DNA of 47,373 bases, taken from the NCBI GenBank assembly GCA_017535435.1, contig JAFXTY010000057.1, positions 1-47,373 of the forward strand, in the 5' to 3' direction. The notes beneath the pieces were generated by a model. That model saw only the letters and a program-made list of their open reading frames with translations, did not search any database and had not been told where the DNA came from. This DNA comes from Spirochaetia bacterium. GTDB lineage: Bacteria; Spirochaetota; Spirochaetia; CADAEX01. Positions 13,388-23,285 of this stretch are shown here, piece after piece (position 1 is the stretch's first letter; each line of letters begins with the position of its first letter). A program made the translations under genes and the position numbers.

Positions 13388-14784
13388 TTGGCTTTTATCT
13401 CGCCTGCCTTGAGCATCCGGACTGCTTCTTGCAGCACAATGTCAAACTCAAGGTCGTAGACAGGAGAGTTGTTGCTGAAGTTGACCTCGTTGCGGACAAT
13501 CTTCCTGAGAACTCTGTCCTCCATAACTATCCCCTCGCTCTTCAGCTGCTGGATGAAGGTGTCGATCTGCAGGTCGGAAGGCTTTGGATTCTCCTTTACA
13601 AACTTCTGGACCCGGTACTCCTCGATGAGCTTCTTGTAGGAGGCTTTCTCCTCTTCTGTGAGCTCCCGGTCCTTCACCTCTTTCTCCGGCGGGATTCCCA
13701 CCTTGTCTATATTGATATTCTTAGGTGTGTAGTACTTGCCCATGGTAAGCTTGAAGCCATCCTTTCCCAGGGAGCGGAGCTGCTGCACAGAGCCTTTTCC
13801 ATAGGTGGTCTCGCCGATGAGCACTGCACGGCCGTTGTCGCTTAAGGCGGCAGAAAGAATCTCGGCGGCAGAAGCAGAACCACGGTCTATAAGCACCGCA
13901 ATCGGAACAGACTTGGAGATCTTGACCTTCTTGGTTGCATTGTATACCTGGTTCCATGAAGGAATCTTGCTCTTGGTGCTGACTATTACGCCGTCATCCA
14001 GGAAGAAATCGGCGATCTCCACAGCAGACTCCAGGACTCCGCCAGGGTTGCTCCGCAGGTCGATGACCAGATACTTGATCCGCTTCTTGGAGAAGCCCTC
14101 CAGGGCCTCCTTGACTTTGTCAGGGGTGTTGGCCGAGAACTGTATGATCCGGAGATATCCTATGTTCTTGTCGATGATATCTGATTTGACAGAAGGAACC
14201 TCGATGTTTTCCCGCACAATATCATAGGAGAATGTGATGTCCTTGTCCCGCAGGAATGTGATGTTCACAGTGGTGCCCGGCTTTCCCCGCATCATCTCGG
14301 TAGCTTCGTTGAGGGTCATGGAATCGGTAGGCTTTCCATCCACCTTGATGATATAGTCGCCGGCCCTTATTCCAAGCCGGTATGCCGGAGTATCCTCGAT
14401 AGGAGCCACAACCTTCACATAAGGCATGTAATCCTCGTCTATGGCTGCGTTTCCAGGCTGCTTGGTTATATAGAGGCCTACGCCGCCGAACTGTCCCATG
14501 GCGGAATCGGAAGCAGCCTCCATCTCAGACTCGGTCATAAAGACAGAATGAGGATCGCCTATGGCTTCGAACATCCCTTTCATAGCCCCCTCGAACAGAG
14601 CTTTCTCATCAACCTCCTCGATATAGTAGGTCTTGATGAACCGCATCATCTCGTCAAATATAAGGCCGTACTGGCTGCTTTTTCCAGCGCTCTGTGCAAA
14701 AGTCACCGGCACAAATGCCAGGAAAAGAATTATCGCCATAAGGGCTCCCGAGAGCCATACCCAAATTTTTCTGTCTTTCTTCAT
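13384..14784 (-). CDS. C-terminal processing peptidase (S41 family)
   Basis: The protein is 466 aa. Residues 8-30 are a signal or anchor helix. A PDZ domain spans ~95-180 (LGIRAGDYIIKVDGKP), then the S41 protease core has the catalytic Ser in GSASAAEIL (S305) and the Lys in TTYGKGSVQQL (K330). The enzyme cuts periplasmic proteins or their C-terminal tails. The C-terminal ~110 residues form a helical tail. The ATG at 14784 lies 6 nt after GATATT, itself 17 nt after a perfect TTGACA, and there is no Shine-Dalgarno site, so the mRNA looks leaderless. The rsmE gene follows in the same unit. Confidence 0.93.
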   Translation of the reverse strand: MKKDRKIWVWLSGALMAIILFLAFVPVTFAQSAGKSSQYGLIFDEMMRFIKTYYIEEVDEKALFEGAMKGMFEAIGDPHSVFMTESEMEAASDSAMGQFGGVGLYITKQPGNAAIDEDYMPYVKVVAPIEDTPAYRLGIRAGDYIIKVDGKPTDSMTLNEATEMMRGKPGTTVNITFLRDKDITFSYDIVRENIEVPSVKSDIIDKNIGYLRIIQFSANTPDKVKEALEGFSKKRIKYLVIDLRSNPGGVLESAVEIADFFLDDGVIVSTKSKIPSWNQVYNATKKVKISKSVPIAVLIDRGSASAAEILSAALSDNGRAVLIGETTYGKGSVQQLRSLGKDGFKLTMGKYYTPKNINIDKVGIPPEKEVKDRELTEEEKASYKKLIEEYRVQKFVKENPKPSDLQIDTFIQQLKSEGIVMEDRVLRKIVRNEVNFSNNSPVYDLEFDIVLQEAVRMLKAGEIKAK

Positions 14785-14790
14785 ACATTC

Positions 14791-14827
14791 AATATCGCTT
14801 TACTTATTAGATTTGTCAATATATACT
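14791..14827. promoter_or_regulatory. overlapping divergent promoters, ctp and membrane-protein gene
   Basis: Minus strand: TTGACA (14819-14814), 17 nt, GATATT (14796-14791), 6 nt to the ctp ATG. Plus strand: TTTACT (14799-14804), 17 nt, TATACT (14822-14827), 7 nt to the ATG at 14835. The start codons are only 50 nt apart, and the promoters interlock so that only one polymerase could bind at a time. Neither side has room for a Shine-Dalgarno leader. Confidence 0.6.
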
Positions 14828-14834
14828 ATATGCA

Positions 14835-15200
14835 ATGAGAAAATTGCTTTTTGCCGGATTTATATGGGAAGTGATCCGGTTTCTTTATATGTATGTCTTT
14901 GCCTCTGCCACACAGAACCTGGATCTGTTCATGTGGATGAACGCCCAGCAGATTGTGACAGCCCTGGGCATGTTCTTCCTGGCCTACGACTTCGATAAAT
15001 ACAGACATTATGCCATGCTGATGCTTGCGGCAAAGCTCTTCGGTATACTGGCAGACTTCATCTTCATCTTCAAGCTGGGGGGCACTGCAAGGTCCCTTGA
15101 TATGACCTCTTTCCTGATCCCGGCCTTTGCTCTGGTGCTGGATCTTTTCTTCGGATGCATCCTTTTCTTTGCTTCCCGGAAGCCGGAGGATGAGGAATGA
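14835..15200 (+). CDS. small integral membrane protein, unknown function
   Basis: The protein is 121 aa with about four hydrophobic segments (~5-23, 34-51, 59-80, 90-113) and an acidic tail (RKPEDEE). I do not recognise a named family. It overlaps the Lgt start by 4 nt (ATGA), so it is cotranscribed with lgt and may work at the membrane in the same unit, but that is only inferred from context. Translation probably starts leaderless at 14835. Confidence 0.7.
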   Translation: MRKLLFAGFIWEVIRFLYMYVFASATQNLDLFMWMNAQQIVTALGMFFLAYDFDKYRHYAMLMLAAKLFGILADFIFIFKLGGTARSLDMTSFLIPAFALVLDLFFGCILFFASRKPEDEE

Positions 15201-16036
15201 TAGCTTATATCCAGTACCCTGAGTGGCTCCACCCCGAGATTATTCCCGGACTTCCTGTCCGGTGGTACGGCTTTATGTACCTGGTGGCTTTTATCATCGC
15301 ATTTTTCCTTCTGCGCAAGCAGATGAAAGAGAGGGGCATTCCCTCCCCCAATGATGAGGCCATGAACCTTATAACCTGGGGCATCATCGGACTGCTTCTG
15401 GGAGCCCGTATTTTTGCCACCATTGTCTATGATGATACTGTGCTCTACCTGACCCATCCCTGGCTTATATTCTGGCCCTTCGACAGCCACATGCACTTCA
15501 CAGGGTTCCAGGGGATGTCCTACCATGGAGGTGTCATCGGCGGCGGTCTGGGAGTCCTTTTCTACTCCTTAAAGCACAGGCAGAGCTTCTGCGCCAATGC
15601 AGACATGATGGTGACAGCCATTCCTTTCGGCTACTTCTTCGGCCGCATAGGCAACTTCATAAATGCTGAGTTATACGGACGTGTGACTGATTCCCCTATG
15701 GGTATGATGTTCCCGGGACAGAACCAGCCGCGTCATCCGAGCCAGCTGTACGAGGCCTTCTTCGAGGGACTTCTGCTGGGTATTCTTATGTGGTTTGTAT
15801 TCCGGAAGATGAAGCTCAAGGATGGGGTCCGTATGGGACTCTACCTCTTCTGCTACGGCTTTATCCGGTTCTTCATCGAGTTCTTCCGGGAGCCGGACGA
15901 GAACATGGGATTCATACTCCTCAATTTCACCATGGGACAGGTGCTGTGCCTGCTCATGATGATAATCGGAGCCTCGGTCATTTTATTCTGTACTCTGATG
16001 TCTCCAGATGGTTGCCGGCCGCATCATAGCGCTTGA
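15197..16036 (+). CDS. lgt: prolipoprotein diacylglyceryl transferase
   Basis: The protein is 279 aa with seven predicted membrane helices. It carries the Lgt signature GRIGNFINAELYGR (from residue 149), VRWYG near residue 21 and MSYHGG (H110). Lgt transfers diacylglycerol from phosphatidylglycerol to the lipobox cysteine of prolipoproteins, such as the four lipoproteins at 2.3-8.6 kb. The last 59 bp overlap the 3' end of the opposite gene, and the C-terminal tail (MSPDGCRPHHSA) is not Lgt-like, so the overlap probably arose by loss of an earlier stop. Confidence 0.95.
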   Translation: MIAYIQYPEWLHPEIIPGLPVRWYGFMYLVAFIIAFFLLRKQMKERGIPSPNDEAMNLITWGIIGLLLGARIFATIVYDDTVLYLTHPWLIFWPFDSHMHFTGFQGMSYHGGVIGGGLGVLFYSLKHRQSFCANADMMVTAIPFGYFFGRIGNFINAELYGRVTDSPMGMMFPGQNQPRHPSQLYEAFFEGLLLGILMWFVFRKMKLKDGVRMGLYLFCYGFIRFFIEFFREPDENMGFILLNFTMGQVLCLLMMIIGASVILFCTLMSPDGCRPHHSA

Positions 16037-16502
16037 CTGTATAGCGGTAGTATGTGCCGTCTGCCTTGATATTCTTCTTCACCACAGTAAGCCCTTTGTC
16101 CAGATACTCGTAGGTTTTGAAGTTCTTCAGCTTTCCCTTGGCGCCATACTCAGTCTCTTTGGTGAGCCTTCCATCCTTGTCATATTCATAGGTGTAGAAG
16201 TCATCCAGCTGACCGTCCAGATAGAGGCATTCCTTCACCAGCTTGCCGGTTGAATCATACTCGTAGGTATGGGTCTCTCCTATCTCTTCCCTGTTGTTGA
16301 AAAGGATAGTCTCCTTAACCAGCTGTCCTTTGGCGTTGTATTCCTTTACCCGCTGGTCATAGGGCTCAAAGTTCTTGGGCACCTTCGGATCCGGCTTTGG
16401 AGCCAGTGGTGTTGTGGTCTGAGGATTTGATGCCGCAAAGAGCGGGGATGCCATAAGGATGGCAAGTGAAATAATTATCAAAATGCAAACAGTTTTTCTC
16501 AT
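15978..16502 (-). CDS. exported YD-repeat-like protein
   Basis: The protein is 174 aa. A signal peptide (MRKTVCILIIISLAILMASP to LFAAS) is followed by a proline-rich linker and about five ~22-residue repeats with the consensus YEYDSTGKLVKE (HTYEYDSTGKLVKE, YTYEYDKDGRLTKE, KTYEYLDKG, VKRYDAAGNHLE), similar to RHS/YD or YwqK-like repeats. It would be periplasmic or surface exposed. Its ATG overlaps the stop of the upstream acyl-CoA synthetase (ATGA), so it is the last gene of that operon, and its 3' end overlaps lgt on the other strand by 59 bp. Confidence 0.7.
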   Translation of the reverse strand: MRKTVCILIIISLAILMASPLFAASNPQTTTPLAPKPDPKVPKNFEPYDQRVKEYNAKGQLVKETILFNNREEIGETHTYEYDSTGKLVKECLYLDGQLDDFYTYEYDKDGRLTKETEYGAKGKLKNFKTYEYLDKGLTVVKKNIKADGTYYRYTVKRYDAAGNHLETSEYRIK

Positions 16503-18214
16503 TGTGCTTTCTCCTTGTCGCGGTTCTTGATCACGTTGCGCCGGATCTTGCCGCTTATAGTCTTTGGAAGCTCCTCCACAAACTCTACGATTCTAGGATA
16601 CTTATAAGGAGCTGTGGTGTGCTTCACATAGTCCTGTATCTCCTTAACCAGCTCAGGGCTTCCAGGGCGGTACTCTTTTGTAAGCACTATGGTGGCTTTT
16701 ACTACCTGGCCCCTGATAGGATCCGGCGCGCCGGTGACAGCGCATTCCAATACTGCAGGGTGTCCCTCCAGCACGCTCTCCACCTCGAAAGTTCCGATGC
16801 GGTAGCCGGAGCACTTGATGACATCGTCACAGCGTCCCATGAACCAGTAGTAGCCGTCCTCGTCCCGCCATGCGGTGTCGCCGGTGAAGTAGTAGCCGTC
16901 GTGGAACACCTCCCGGGTCTTGTCCGGCTCTCCATAGTACTCACATACTAAACCAGGGAAACGGCCTGCAGTTGCAGGGAATTTTTCCTTGTCCAACTTG
17001 AAGCAAATCTGGCCGCTCACTGCGGTGCCCACTTCCTCAAGCTCGTCGTTCAGGAGGCAGATGTTGTAGTATGGGGCCGGCTTTCCTGCAGAGCCCGGCT
17101 TGATCTTCTCTCCCTCGAAGTTGAAGAGGAATACTGTGGATTCAGTCTGGCCGAAACCTTCCCTGATCTCATAGCCTGTAAGCTCCTTCCATCTGTTGAA
17201 AACCTCGTCGGAAAGGGGCTCCCCTGCGGTTGAGCAGTGCTTTATGGAAGAAAGGTCGTAGCAGGATATATCCTCGTGGATAAGGAACCGGTAGATGGTA
17301 GGCGGCGCACAGAAGGTGGTCACCTTGTATTTCTGCACCTGCTCCAGAAGATGCACAGGCTTGAACTTGGAATGGTAGTCGTATACAAAGAGGGCTGTCT
17401 CGCAGATCCACTGTCCGTAGAGCCGGCCCCAGCTTGTCTTGGCCCAGCCTGTGTCTGCAACAGTCAGGTGGAGGCCACCCTTCTGCACATGCTGCCAGTA
17501 CTTGGCTGTCACTATATGTCCCAATGGATAGAGGAAGTTGTGTATTGCCAGCTTCGGATGGCTGGTAGTGCCGGAGGTGAAGTAACCCAGCATATAGTCA
17601 TCGTTGGTGGAGACATCCTCCCGCTTGAGAACCGGGAATGGCGCCGCATTCTTGCAGCCTGTCGCAAAGTCGATCCATCCATCAGGCAGGTCTGTCACAG
17701 GCTTGTCCACACCGAATTCATTTACTACAACCAGCTTTTTAAGTGTCGGGGACTGAGGCAGGCTGGCTGTGATATTCTGGATTATGCCAGGTGCATTTAC
17801 AGCCACCACCATCTTGATTTTTGCAAAGTTGTTGCGGTATACCAGGTCCTCCACAGTGAGCATGTGGGTTGCCGGGATTGCGATAGCACCGATCTTGTGC
17901 AGAGCGATGACACTGACCCAGAACTCGTAGCGCCGCTGGAGGATAAGCATGACCATGTCGCCCCGCTTTATGCCGCACTCCATGAAGAAGGAGGCAGCCC
18001 TGTCGGTACGCTCCTTCATATTGCCGAAGGTGATGGTGCATTCATCCCCCTCGTCATTGGTCCATACCATGGCCCTTGCATCAGGTGTCTTTGCCGCAAT
18101 GGCATCCATGACATCATAGGCGAAGTTGAAGTTCTCGGGTATGTTCAGTCTGTAGTTAGCTATAAAATCATCGTAGGATGAAAATTCTGTCCTGGGTAAG
18201 AAAACCTCTTCCAT
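16499..18214 (-). CDS. AMP-forming acyl-CoA synthetase (medium/short-chain type)
   Basis: The protein is 571 aa of the ANL superfamily. The P-loop-like motif is YFTSGTTSHPK, the core motif is EGFGQTES, then YYFTGDTAWRDEDGYYWFMGR and the C-terminal catalytic Lys motif PKTISGKIRR. The GWAKTSWGRLYGQW segment resembles the medium-chain acyl-CoA synthetase group. It would activate a carboxylic acid with ATP and CoA. Its substrate is unknown; neighbouring VOR genes suggest branched short-chain acids. It is paired with an HTH-cupin gene 18 nt upstream and has AAGGA before the ATG. Confidence 0.88.
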   Translation of the reverse strand: MEEVFLPRTEFSSYDDFIANYRLNIPENFNFAYDVMDAIAAKTPDARAMVWTNDEGDECTITFGNMKERTDRAASFFMECGIKRGDMVMLILQRRYEFWVSVIALHKIGAIAIPATHMLTVEDLVYRNNFAKIKMVVAVNAPGIIQNITASLPQSPTLKKLVVVNEFGVDKPVTDLPDGWIDFATGCKNAAPFPVLKREDVSTNDDYMLGYFTSGTTSHPKLAIHNFLYPLGHIVTAKYWQHVQKGGLHLTVADTGWAKTSWGRLYGQWICETALFVYDYHSKFKPVHLLEQVQKYKVTTFCAPPTIYRFLIHEDISCYDLSSIKHCSTAGEPLSDEVFNRWKELTGYEIREGFGQTESTVFLFNFEGEKIKPGSAGKPAPYYNICLLNDELEEVGTAVSGQICFKLDKEKFPATAGRFPGLVCEYYGEPDKTREVFHDGYYFTGDTAWRDEDGYYWFMGRCDDVIKCSGYRIGTFEVESVLEGHPAVLECAVTGAPDPIRGQVVKATIVLTKEYRPGSPELVKEIQDYVKHTTAPYKYPRIVEFVEELPKTISGKIRRNVIKNRDKEKAQ

Positions 18215-18232
18215 TGTTGTAAAATCCTTGTA

Positions 18233-18790
18233 TCAAAGTAGTATGAATGTCAAAAATCTTATGCGCCTGTCATCTGCATTCTGCTGTCCGTGAGGAAGAG
18301 ATGAATCGAAATAGATCGAGTCCCCCTCGTTAAGGATCACAGAGCTGTCCCCCACCATGACACGGACCGAGCCCTCCAGCACATAGTTGAACTCCTGTCC
18401 CGGATGGGTTGTAGGGTGGATCACCGGAATCTCCCCTGGATTCACAGTAACTAGGAACGGGTCAGCAAGGCGGTTGGCAAAGCCATAGGCCAGGGACTCG
18501 AAGTGATAGTCTGCAAGCCGGTCTACAACGATTCCCTTGTCCTTCCGGGTGACAAAGTAGGAGACATGATGAGAATCCTCGCCGGAGAGGAATGTATTCA
18601 GGTCGATATTGAACTTTTTTCCAAGGCAGAACATGACGCTTATAGGAATCTCGGTGTTGCCCGACTCAAGCTCGCGGTAGCGCTCCACAGTGACGCCGCA
18701 AATTTCTGCAAACTCTTCCTCCGACATCTCCATGATGTCCCGCAACTCCCGCATCCGGGCTGCCACAGCTTTATTCTGTTCGCTTACCAT
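18233..18790 (-). CDS. HTH-cupin regulator 1
   Basis: The protein is 185 aa. An N-terminal XRE helix-turn-helix (MSEEEFAEICGVTVERYRELESG) is followed by a C-terminal cupin ([36 protein letters not shown]). In this family the cupin senses a small ligand and controls DNA binding. It sits directly before an acyl-CoA synthetase, the first of three such pairs, so a fatty acid or acyl-CoA is a plausible ligand. An AAGGAG site precedes the ATG. Confidence 0.85.
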   Translation of the reverse strand: MVSEQNKAVAARMRELRDIMEMSEEEFAEICGVTVERYRELESGNTEIPISVMFCLGKKFNIDLNTFLSGEDSHHVSYFVTRKDKGIVVDRLADYHFESLAYGFANRLADPFLVTVNPGEIPVIHPTTHPGQEFNYVLEGSVRVMVGDSSVILNEGDSIYFDSSLPHGQQNADDRRIRFLTFILL

Positions 18791-18799
18791 AGATTCTCC

Positions 18800-20458
18800 T
18801 TATTTCTTATTGTCCTTTTCCCTTATGTTCTTCCGCATGATCTTGCCGCTGATAGTCTTTGGCAGCTCTTCCACAAACTCCACAATGCGGGGGTACTTGT
18901 AAGGGGCTGTTGTCTTCTTGACAAACTCCTGGATCTCCTTGGCCAGCTCCTCGCTGCCAGGTCTGTATGCCGCAGCCAGCACAATGGTGGCCTTTACAAT
19001 CTGGCCTCTTATAGGGTCCGGAGCACCTGTCACAGCGCATTCTACAACTGCAGGATGCTGCATAAGCACGCTCTCCACTTCGAAGGTTCCGATTCTATAG
19101 CCGGAGCACTTGATGACATCGTCGTTCCGTCCCATAAACCAGAAGAAGCCGTCCTCGTCCCGCCATGCGGTGTCGCCGGTGAAGTAGTAGCCGTCCCGGA
19201 CAACGCTGTCGGTCTTAGCTTTATCATACAGATATTCCTTGAAAAGTCCAGGGAATTTTCCATTCTTGAGAGGGAAGGCAATCTCCCCCACCTCGCCGTC
19301 GTCGCACTCCTGATTCTCGCTGTTCAGCACTACTGCGTTGTAGTATGGAGAAGGCTTTCCGATGGAGCCCGGCTTAAGGGAGTTCTCGTCAAAGTTCAGG
19401 AAGGAGAGGGTGGTCTCGGTCTGGCCGAAGCCCTCGGTTATGCTTAATCCTGTGATTCCCTTCCATTTATTGAACACGTTGTCAGACAGCGGCTCTCCTG
19501 CGGTTGAGCAGTGAACCAGAGAGGAAAGGTCGTAGCCGGAAAGATCCTCCTGGATCAGGAACCGGTAGATGGTCGGTGGTGCGCAGAATGTGGTTATGTG
19601 ATACTTCTCGATGAGGCCTATCAGGTCGATGGCCTTGAACTTTGAGTGATAGTCGTATACAAATACGGTGGCCTGGCTTATCCACTGGCCATACATCTTG
19701 CCCCATACTGCCTTGCCCCAGCCTGTGTCAGCCACTGTAAGATGGAGGCCACCTTTGCGCACCTTCTGCCAGAAGTAGGCTGTCACAATGTGAGCCAGAG
19801 GGTAGAGGTAGTCGTGGGCCACCATCTTAGGATGGCTTGTAGTGCCTGATGTGAAGTAGATAAGGGAGACATCGCTGTTCTCTGTGACCCGTGGGCCGTC
19901 GAATGGAGCTGCCGCCGCAACACCCTTGTCAAAGCTCTCCCAGCCTTCCCGCTCTGCGTTGACAATAACCAGATGCTTTACTGTGGGGGATTCAGCCATA
20001 GCCTTCTCCACATGCTCAGGAACATCATTCTCATCCACAGCCACAATCATCTTGATCTTGGCCGCATTGTTGCGGAATACGATATCCTCAGGTGTAAGCA
20101 TGTGGGTGGCAGGGATGCAGATTGCACCGATCTTGTGCAGTGCCAGCATGGAGAACCACCACTCGTAGCGCCGCTGGAGGATAAGCATCACCATATCCCC
20201 TTTCCCGATTCCCAGGGATTTGAAGTAGGAGGCAGTCTTGTCCACATTCTCCTTCATCTGGGCAAAGGTGAAGTCCTTCCGGTTTCCCCTGTCGTCAATC
20301 CATAGCATGGCCAGCGCATCAGGTGTCTCGGCTGCCAGCACATCCATCACATCATAGGTGAAGTTGAAGTTCTCAGGAACATTCAGCTTGAAATTATTGA
20401 AAAAGTCTTCATATGATGAAAACTCAGTCCTGTTTACAAATTTTTCTACCAATAACAT
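18800..20458 (-). CDS. AMP-forming acyl-CoA synthetase, paralog
   Basis: The protein is 552 aa, a close paralog of the 571-aa enzyme downstream (shared RTEFSSYEDFFNNFKLNVPE start, IYFTSGTTSHPKMV, EGFGQTETT, YYFTGDTAWRDEDGFFWFMGR, PKTISGKIMRK). The divergence suggests different acyl substrates rather than simple dosage. AAGGAG precedes the ATG, 12 nt after the upstream regulator gene. Confidence 0.88.
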   Translation of the reverse strand: MLLVEKFVNRTEFSSYEDFFNNFKLNVPENFNFTYDVMDVLAAETPDALAMLWIDDRGNRKDFTFAQMKENVDKTASYFKSLGIGKGDMVMLILQRRYEWWFSMLALHKIGAICIPATHMLTPEDIVFRNNAAKIKMIVAVDENDVPEHVEKAMAESPTVKHLVIVNAEREGWESFDKGVAAAAPFDGPRVTENSDVSLIYFTSGTTSHPKMVAHDYLYPLAHIVTAYFWQKVRKGGLHLTVADTGWGKAVWGKMYGQWISQATVFVYDYHSKFKAIDLIGLIEKYHITTFCAPPTIYRFLIQEDLSGYDLSSLVHCSTAGEPLSDNVFNKWKGITGLSITEGFGQTETTLSFLNFDENSLKPGSIGKPSPYYNAVVLNSENQECDDGEVGEIAFPLKNGKFPGLFKEYLYDKAKTDSVVRDGYYFTGDTAWRDEDGFFWFMGRNDDVIKCSGYRIGTFEVESVLMQHPAVVECAVTGAPDPIRGQIVKATIVLAAAYRPGSEELAKEIQEFVKKTTAPYKYPRIVEFVEELPKTISGKIMRKNIREKDNKK

Positions 20459-20470
20459 TTAAAAAACTCC

Positions 20471-21031
20471 TTAGAAGATTATTGCAAGGAACTTTGCAGG
20501 CTTTCCGTGCAAAGCTCTCATTCCATGAGGCCGAGTAGAATCAAAATAAATTGAATCCCCCGGCCCTAGAATGACTTCCTTCTTGTCAATAATCAGTCTA
20601 AGGTCGCCTTCAAGAATATAGTTGAACTCCTGCCCCGGATGGGAATTGAAATGAATTTCGCTTCCGTCATCTGCCGGGGCCACCACCATGAAGGGGTCAG
20701 CCTTCCGGTTGGCAAAGCCATAGGCCAGCGACTGGTACTTGTAGTCCCGCCGCCTCTCTATGGAGAGTCCCTGATCTTTCTTTGTGACAAAGTAGTTGTG
20801 TCTGTGAGGCTCGTCACCCGAGATAAGGGTTGTAAGCTCAAAGCCGTACTTCTTGGCCATGCTCTGGAGCACCCCTACCGGGATATCCACAGCACCGGTC
20901 TCCAGCTTCTGATAAGCCTCCGGGGTCAGATGGCATACTTCTGCAGCCTCCTCTATGGAGACATCCATTATCTCCCGCAGCCCCTTAAGACGGTCTGCTA
21001 CCTGTTTCATCTCTTCGCTTATTGCGCTCAT
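20471..21031 (-). CDS. HTH-cupin regulator 2
   Basis: The protein is 186 aa with the same layout as regulator 1: XRE domain ([23 protein letters not shown]) and cupin ([35 protein letters not shown]). The conserved YFVTKKDQG and [16 protein letters not shown] linker is shared by regulators 1 and 2. Its ATG overlaps the stop of the upstream FadD-like gene by 4 nt, so these pairs are in one transcript. Confidence 0.85.
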   Translation of the reverse strand: MSAISEEMKQVADRLKGLREIMDVSIEEAAEVCHLTPEAYQKLETGAVDIPVGVLQSMAKKYGFELTTLISGDEPHRHNYFVTKKDQGLSIERRRDYKYQSLAYGFANRKADPFMVVAPADDGSEIHFNSHPGQEFNYILEGDLRLIIDKKEVILGPGDSIYFDSTRPHGMRALHGKPAKFLAIIF

Positions 21032-22674
21032 GCCTCAATCCCCCTTTCCTTCAAGAGTTCTGCTCCAAGCTGTGTAAGCTTGAACTTCTGTATCTTCCCG
21101 CTTCCTGTCATCGGGAATTCATCATCCAGGAAGAATACATATTTTGGAACTTTGTACCTGGAAATCTTGCCGATGCAGTAGTTCCGCACATCATCCTCGG
21201 TAAGCACTTTGCCAGGATAGAGGATTACGAATGCACCCACCACCTCGCCATATTTCTTGCTGGCAATTCCTGCCACCTGCACATCCTTGATCTCAGGCAT
21301 AGTGCGGAGGAACTCCTCTATCTCCATCGGATAGATATTCTCGCCGCCTCTTATGATCATATCCTTGATACGGCCGGTGACCTTGAAGTAGCCATCCTTG
21401 GTCTTAAGGCCCAGGTCTCCTGAGTGGAGATAGCCGTTCTTGTCGATAATCTTTGCAGTTTCCTCAGGCATCTTGTAGTAGCCCTTCATGATGTTGTAGC
21501 CCTTGCAGCACAGCTCTCCCACAACCTCAGGGGGACACTCCTCCAGAGTATCCGGGTCCAGGACTTTGACATCGATGAATGGAAGTTCCTTGCCCACTGT
21601 GGTGACACGCTTTTCCAGCGGATCCTCGGTGGTGCTCTGGGTCATGCCGGGAGAAGACTCGGTAAGGCCGTAGACGCTGGTTATATCCTTCATGTTCATC
21701 TCGTTCACAACCCGCTTCATAAGCTCCACAGGGCACTGGGAACCAGCCATGATTCCGGTCCGCAGGCTTGACATATCGTACTTCTTGAAGTCCGGGTGAT
21801 TAAGCTCGGCTATGAACATGGTGGGCACTCCGTAGATGGAAGTGCACTTCTCGTGGTCTATTGCTATAAGGGCCTGCTTTGCATCAAAGTGCTCAAGCAT
21901 AACGTGGGTTGCGCCGTGGGAATAGATTGCCATTACGCCAAGTACTATTCCAAAGCAGTGGTACAGAGGCACCGGCAGGCACACACGGTCCTTCTCGGTG
22001 TACTTCATGCTCTCGCCGATGTAGTAGCCGTTGTTCAGGATGTTGTAGTGGGAAAGCATGACTCCCTTGGGGAAGCCTGTGGTTCCCGATGTGTACTGCA
22101 TATTGACAACATCATCTTTCTTCACCGCATGCTCTGCCTCGAAGAGCTCCTCGTCCGACACATGCTGCCCCAGCAGCATTATCTCCTGGGTGGAGAACAT
22201 ACCACGGTGCTTCTCCTGTCCGATGTAGATCACATTCTTGAGGAAGGGGAAAGTCTTGGATTTAAGATGTCCCCGCTCATAGTAGTCCATCTCGGGCACC
22301 AGAGTCTTGGTCATGGCCACATAGTCGTTGTCCCGGTAGCCGTTGGAGAGGCACAGGGTGGTTATGTCCGACTGCTTCATAAGGTATTCAAGCTCATGAA
22401 GCTTGTACATTGTGTTCACTGTTACAAAGACTGCTCCGATCCGGGCACAGGAAAAGAGGAAGGTAAGCCAGTCAGGCACATTGGTTGCCCACATTCCTAT
22501 GTGGTCGCCCCTCTTTATTCCGATAGCCAGGAGCCCCTTTGCCAGCAGGTCCACACGGTGGTCGAACTGAGCATAGGTAAGGCGCAGGTCCCGGTCTGGA
22601 TAGACAAGGAATTCGTGCTCCGGGTCTTTTTTAGTCTGGTATCTGAGCATCTCGCCCAAAGTCATATCAAACAT
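21028..22674 (-). CDS. FadD-like AMP-forming fatty acyl-CoA synthetase
   Basis: The protein is 548 aa of the ANL superfamily but a different branch from the two enzymes downstream. The AMP motif is [16 protein letters not shown], then [47 protein letters not shown] and the Lys motif [10 protein letters not shown]. It is typical of medium- to long-chain fatty acid activation. With the FadL-family porin at 41.8 kb it suggests uptake and use of exogenous fatty acids. AAGGAGAG precedes the ATG. Confidence 0.88.
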   Translation of the reverse strand: MFDMTLGEMLRYQTKKDPEHEFLVYPDRDLRLTYAQFDHRVDLLAKGLLAIGIKRGDHIGMWATNVPDWLTFLFSCARIGAVFVTVNTMYKLHELEYLMKQSDITTLCLSNGYRDNDYVAMTKTLVPEMDYYERGHLKSKTFPFLKNVIYIGQEKHRGMFSTQEIMLLGQHVSDEELFEAEHAVKKDDVVNMQYTSGTTGFPKGVMLSHYNILNNGYYIGESMKYTEKDRVCLPVPLYHCFGIVLGVMAIYSHGATHVMLEHFDAKQALIAIDHEKCTSIYGVPTMFIAELNHPDFKKYDMSSLRTGIMAGSQCPVELMKRVVNEMNMKDITSVYGLTESSPGMTQSTTEDPLEKRVTTVGKELPFIDVKVLDPDTLEECPPEVVGELCCKGYNIMKGYYKMPEETAKIIDKNGYLHSGDLGLKTKDGYFKVTGRIKDMIIRGGENIYPMEIEEFLRTMPEIKDVQVAGIASKKYGEVVGAFVILYPGKVLTEDDVRNYCIGKISRYKVPKYVFFLDDEFPMTGSGKIQKFKLTQLGAELLKERGIEA

Positions 22675-22683
22675 GGTCTCTCC

Positions 22684-23259
22684 TTAGAACGGTGTGTAAA
22701 CCACAGCCAGAATCTTTGCAGGCTCTTTGCCTACAGAATGGAGGTGATGGGCAACGATGGAGTCGTAGTAGATGCTGTCCCCTTCGGAAAGCTCATACTT
22801 CTCCTTGCCGTAGATAACTTCAATCTGTCCCTTCATCACATAGATGAATTCCTCTCCCTCGTGGGTGGAAAGATGCACATCCTTGTGGGAATCGGGGAAC
22901 ACATCGATCATGAATGGATCCATGTGCCGGCCAGCCTTATTGTGGGCCAGGGAATAGAAGTCCAGGTCCGATGCCTTTGCATTGCTTCTGTCGGAGAAGC
23001 GGGTAACCTCGGTCTTCTCGTTCTTCCGGGTCACAGATGGCCCTATATTCTCCTCATCATCCAGGAAAGTCCCCAAACGGACGCCTAGGACTCTGGCAAT
23101 CTTGATCAGCGGTGTAAGCCCCGGAATAAGGTTTCCGTTCTCAATGTCTGTAATTGTCTGTACCGCCAGGTTTGCCCGTTCTGACACATCTTCCACAGTC
23201 AGATCGCGGCTCTCTCTGATGAATGCCACTTTGTGTCCAATTTTGTTTTTCTCGCTCAT
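22684..23259 (-). CDS. HTH-cupin regulator 3
   Basis: The protein is 191 aa with an XRE domain (LTVEDVSERANLAVQTITDIENG) and a cupin (HEGEEFIYVMKGQIEVIYGK, LSEGDSIYYDSIVAHHLHS). It is more diverged than regulators 1 and 2. As the first gene after the VOR terminator it heads the three-pair unit: regulator 3, FadD-like, regulator 2, synthetase, regulator 1, synthetase, YD-repeat protein. AGGAG precedes the ATG. Confidence 0.85.
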   Translation of the reverse strand: MSEKNKIGHKVAFIRESRDLTVEDVSERANLAVQTITDIENGNLIPGLTPLIKIARVLGVRLGTFLDDEENIGPSVTRKNEKTEVTRFSDRSNAKASDLDFYSLAHNKAGRHMDPFMIDVFPDSHKDVHLSTHEGEEFIYVMKGQIEVIYGKEKYELSEGDSIYYDSIVAHHLHSVGKEPAKILAVVYTPF

Positions 23260-23277
23260 TTGGTTTCTCCTAATCCT

Positions 23278-23283
23278 ATTATA
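23278..23283 (-). promoter_or_regulatory. -10 box before HTH-cupin regulator 3
   Basis: TATAAT on the minus strand lies about 18 nt before the ATG and directly after the T-tract of the VOR terminator. It leaves a short leader that contains AGGAG. The -35 would fall inside the terminator stem and is poor. Confidence 0.4.
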
Positions 23284-23285
23284 CT

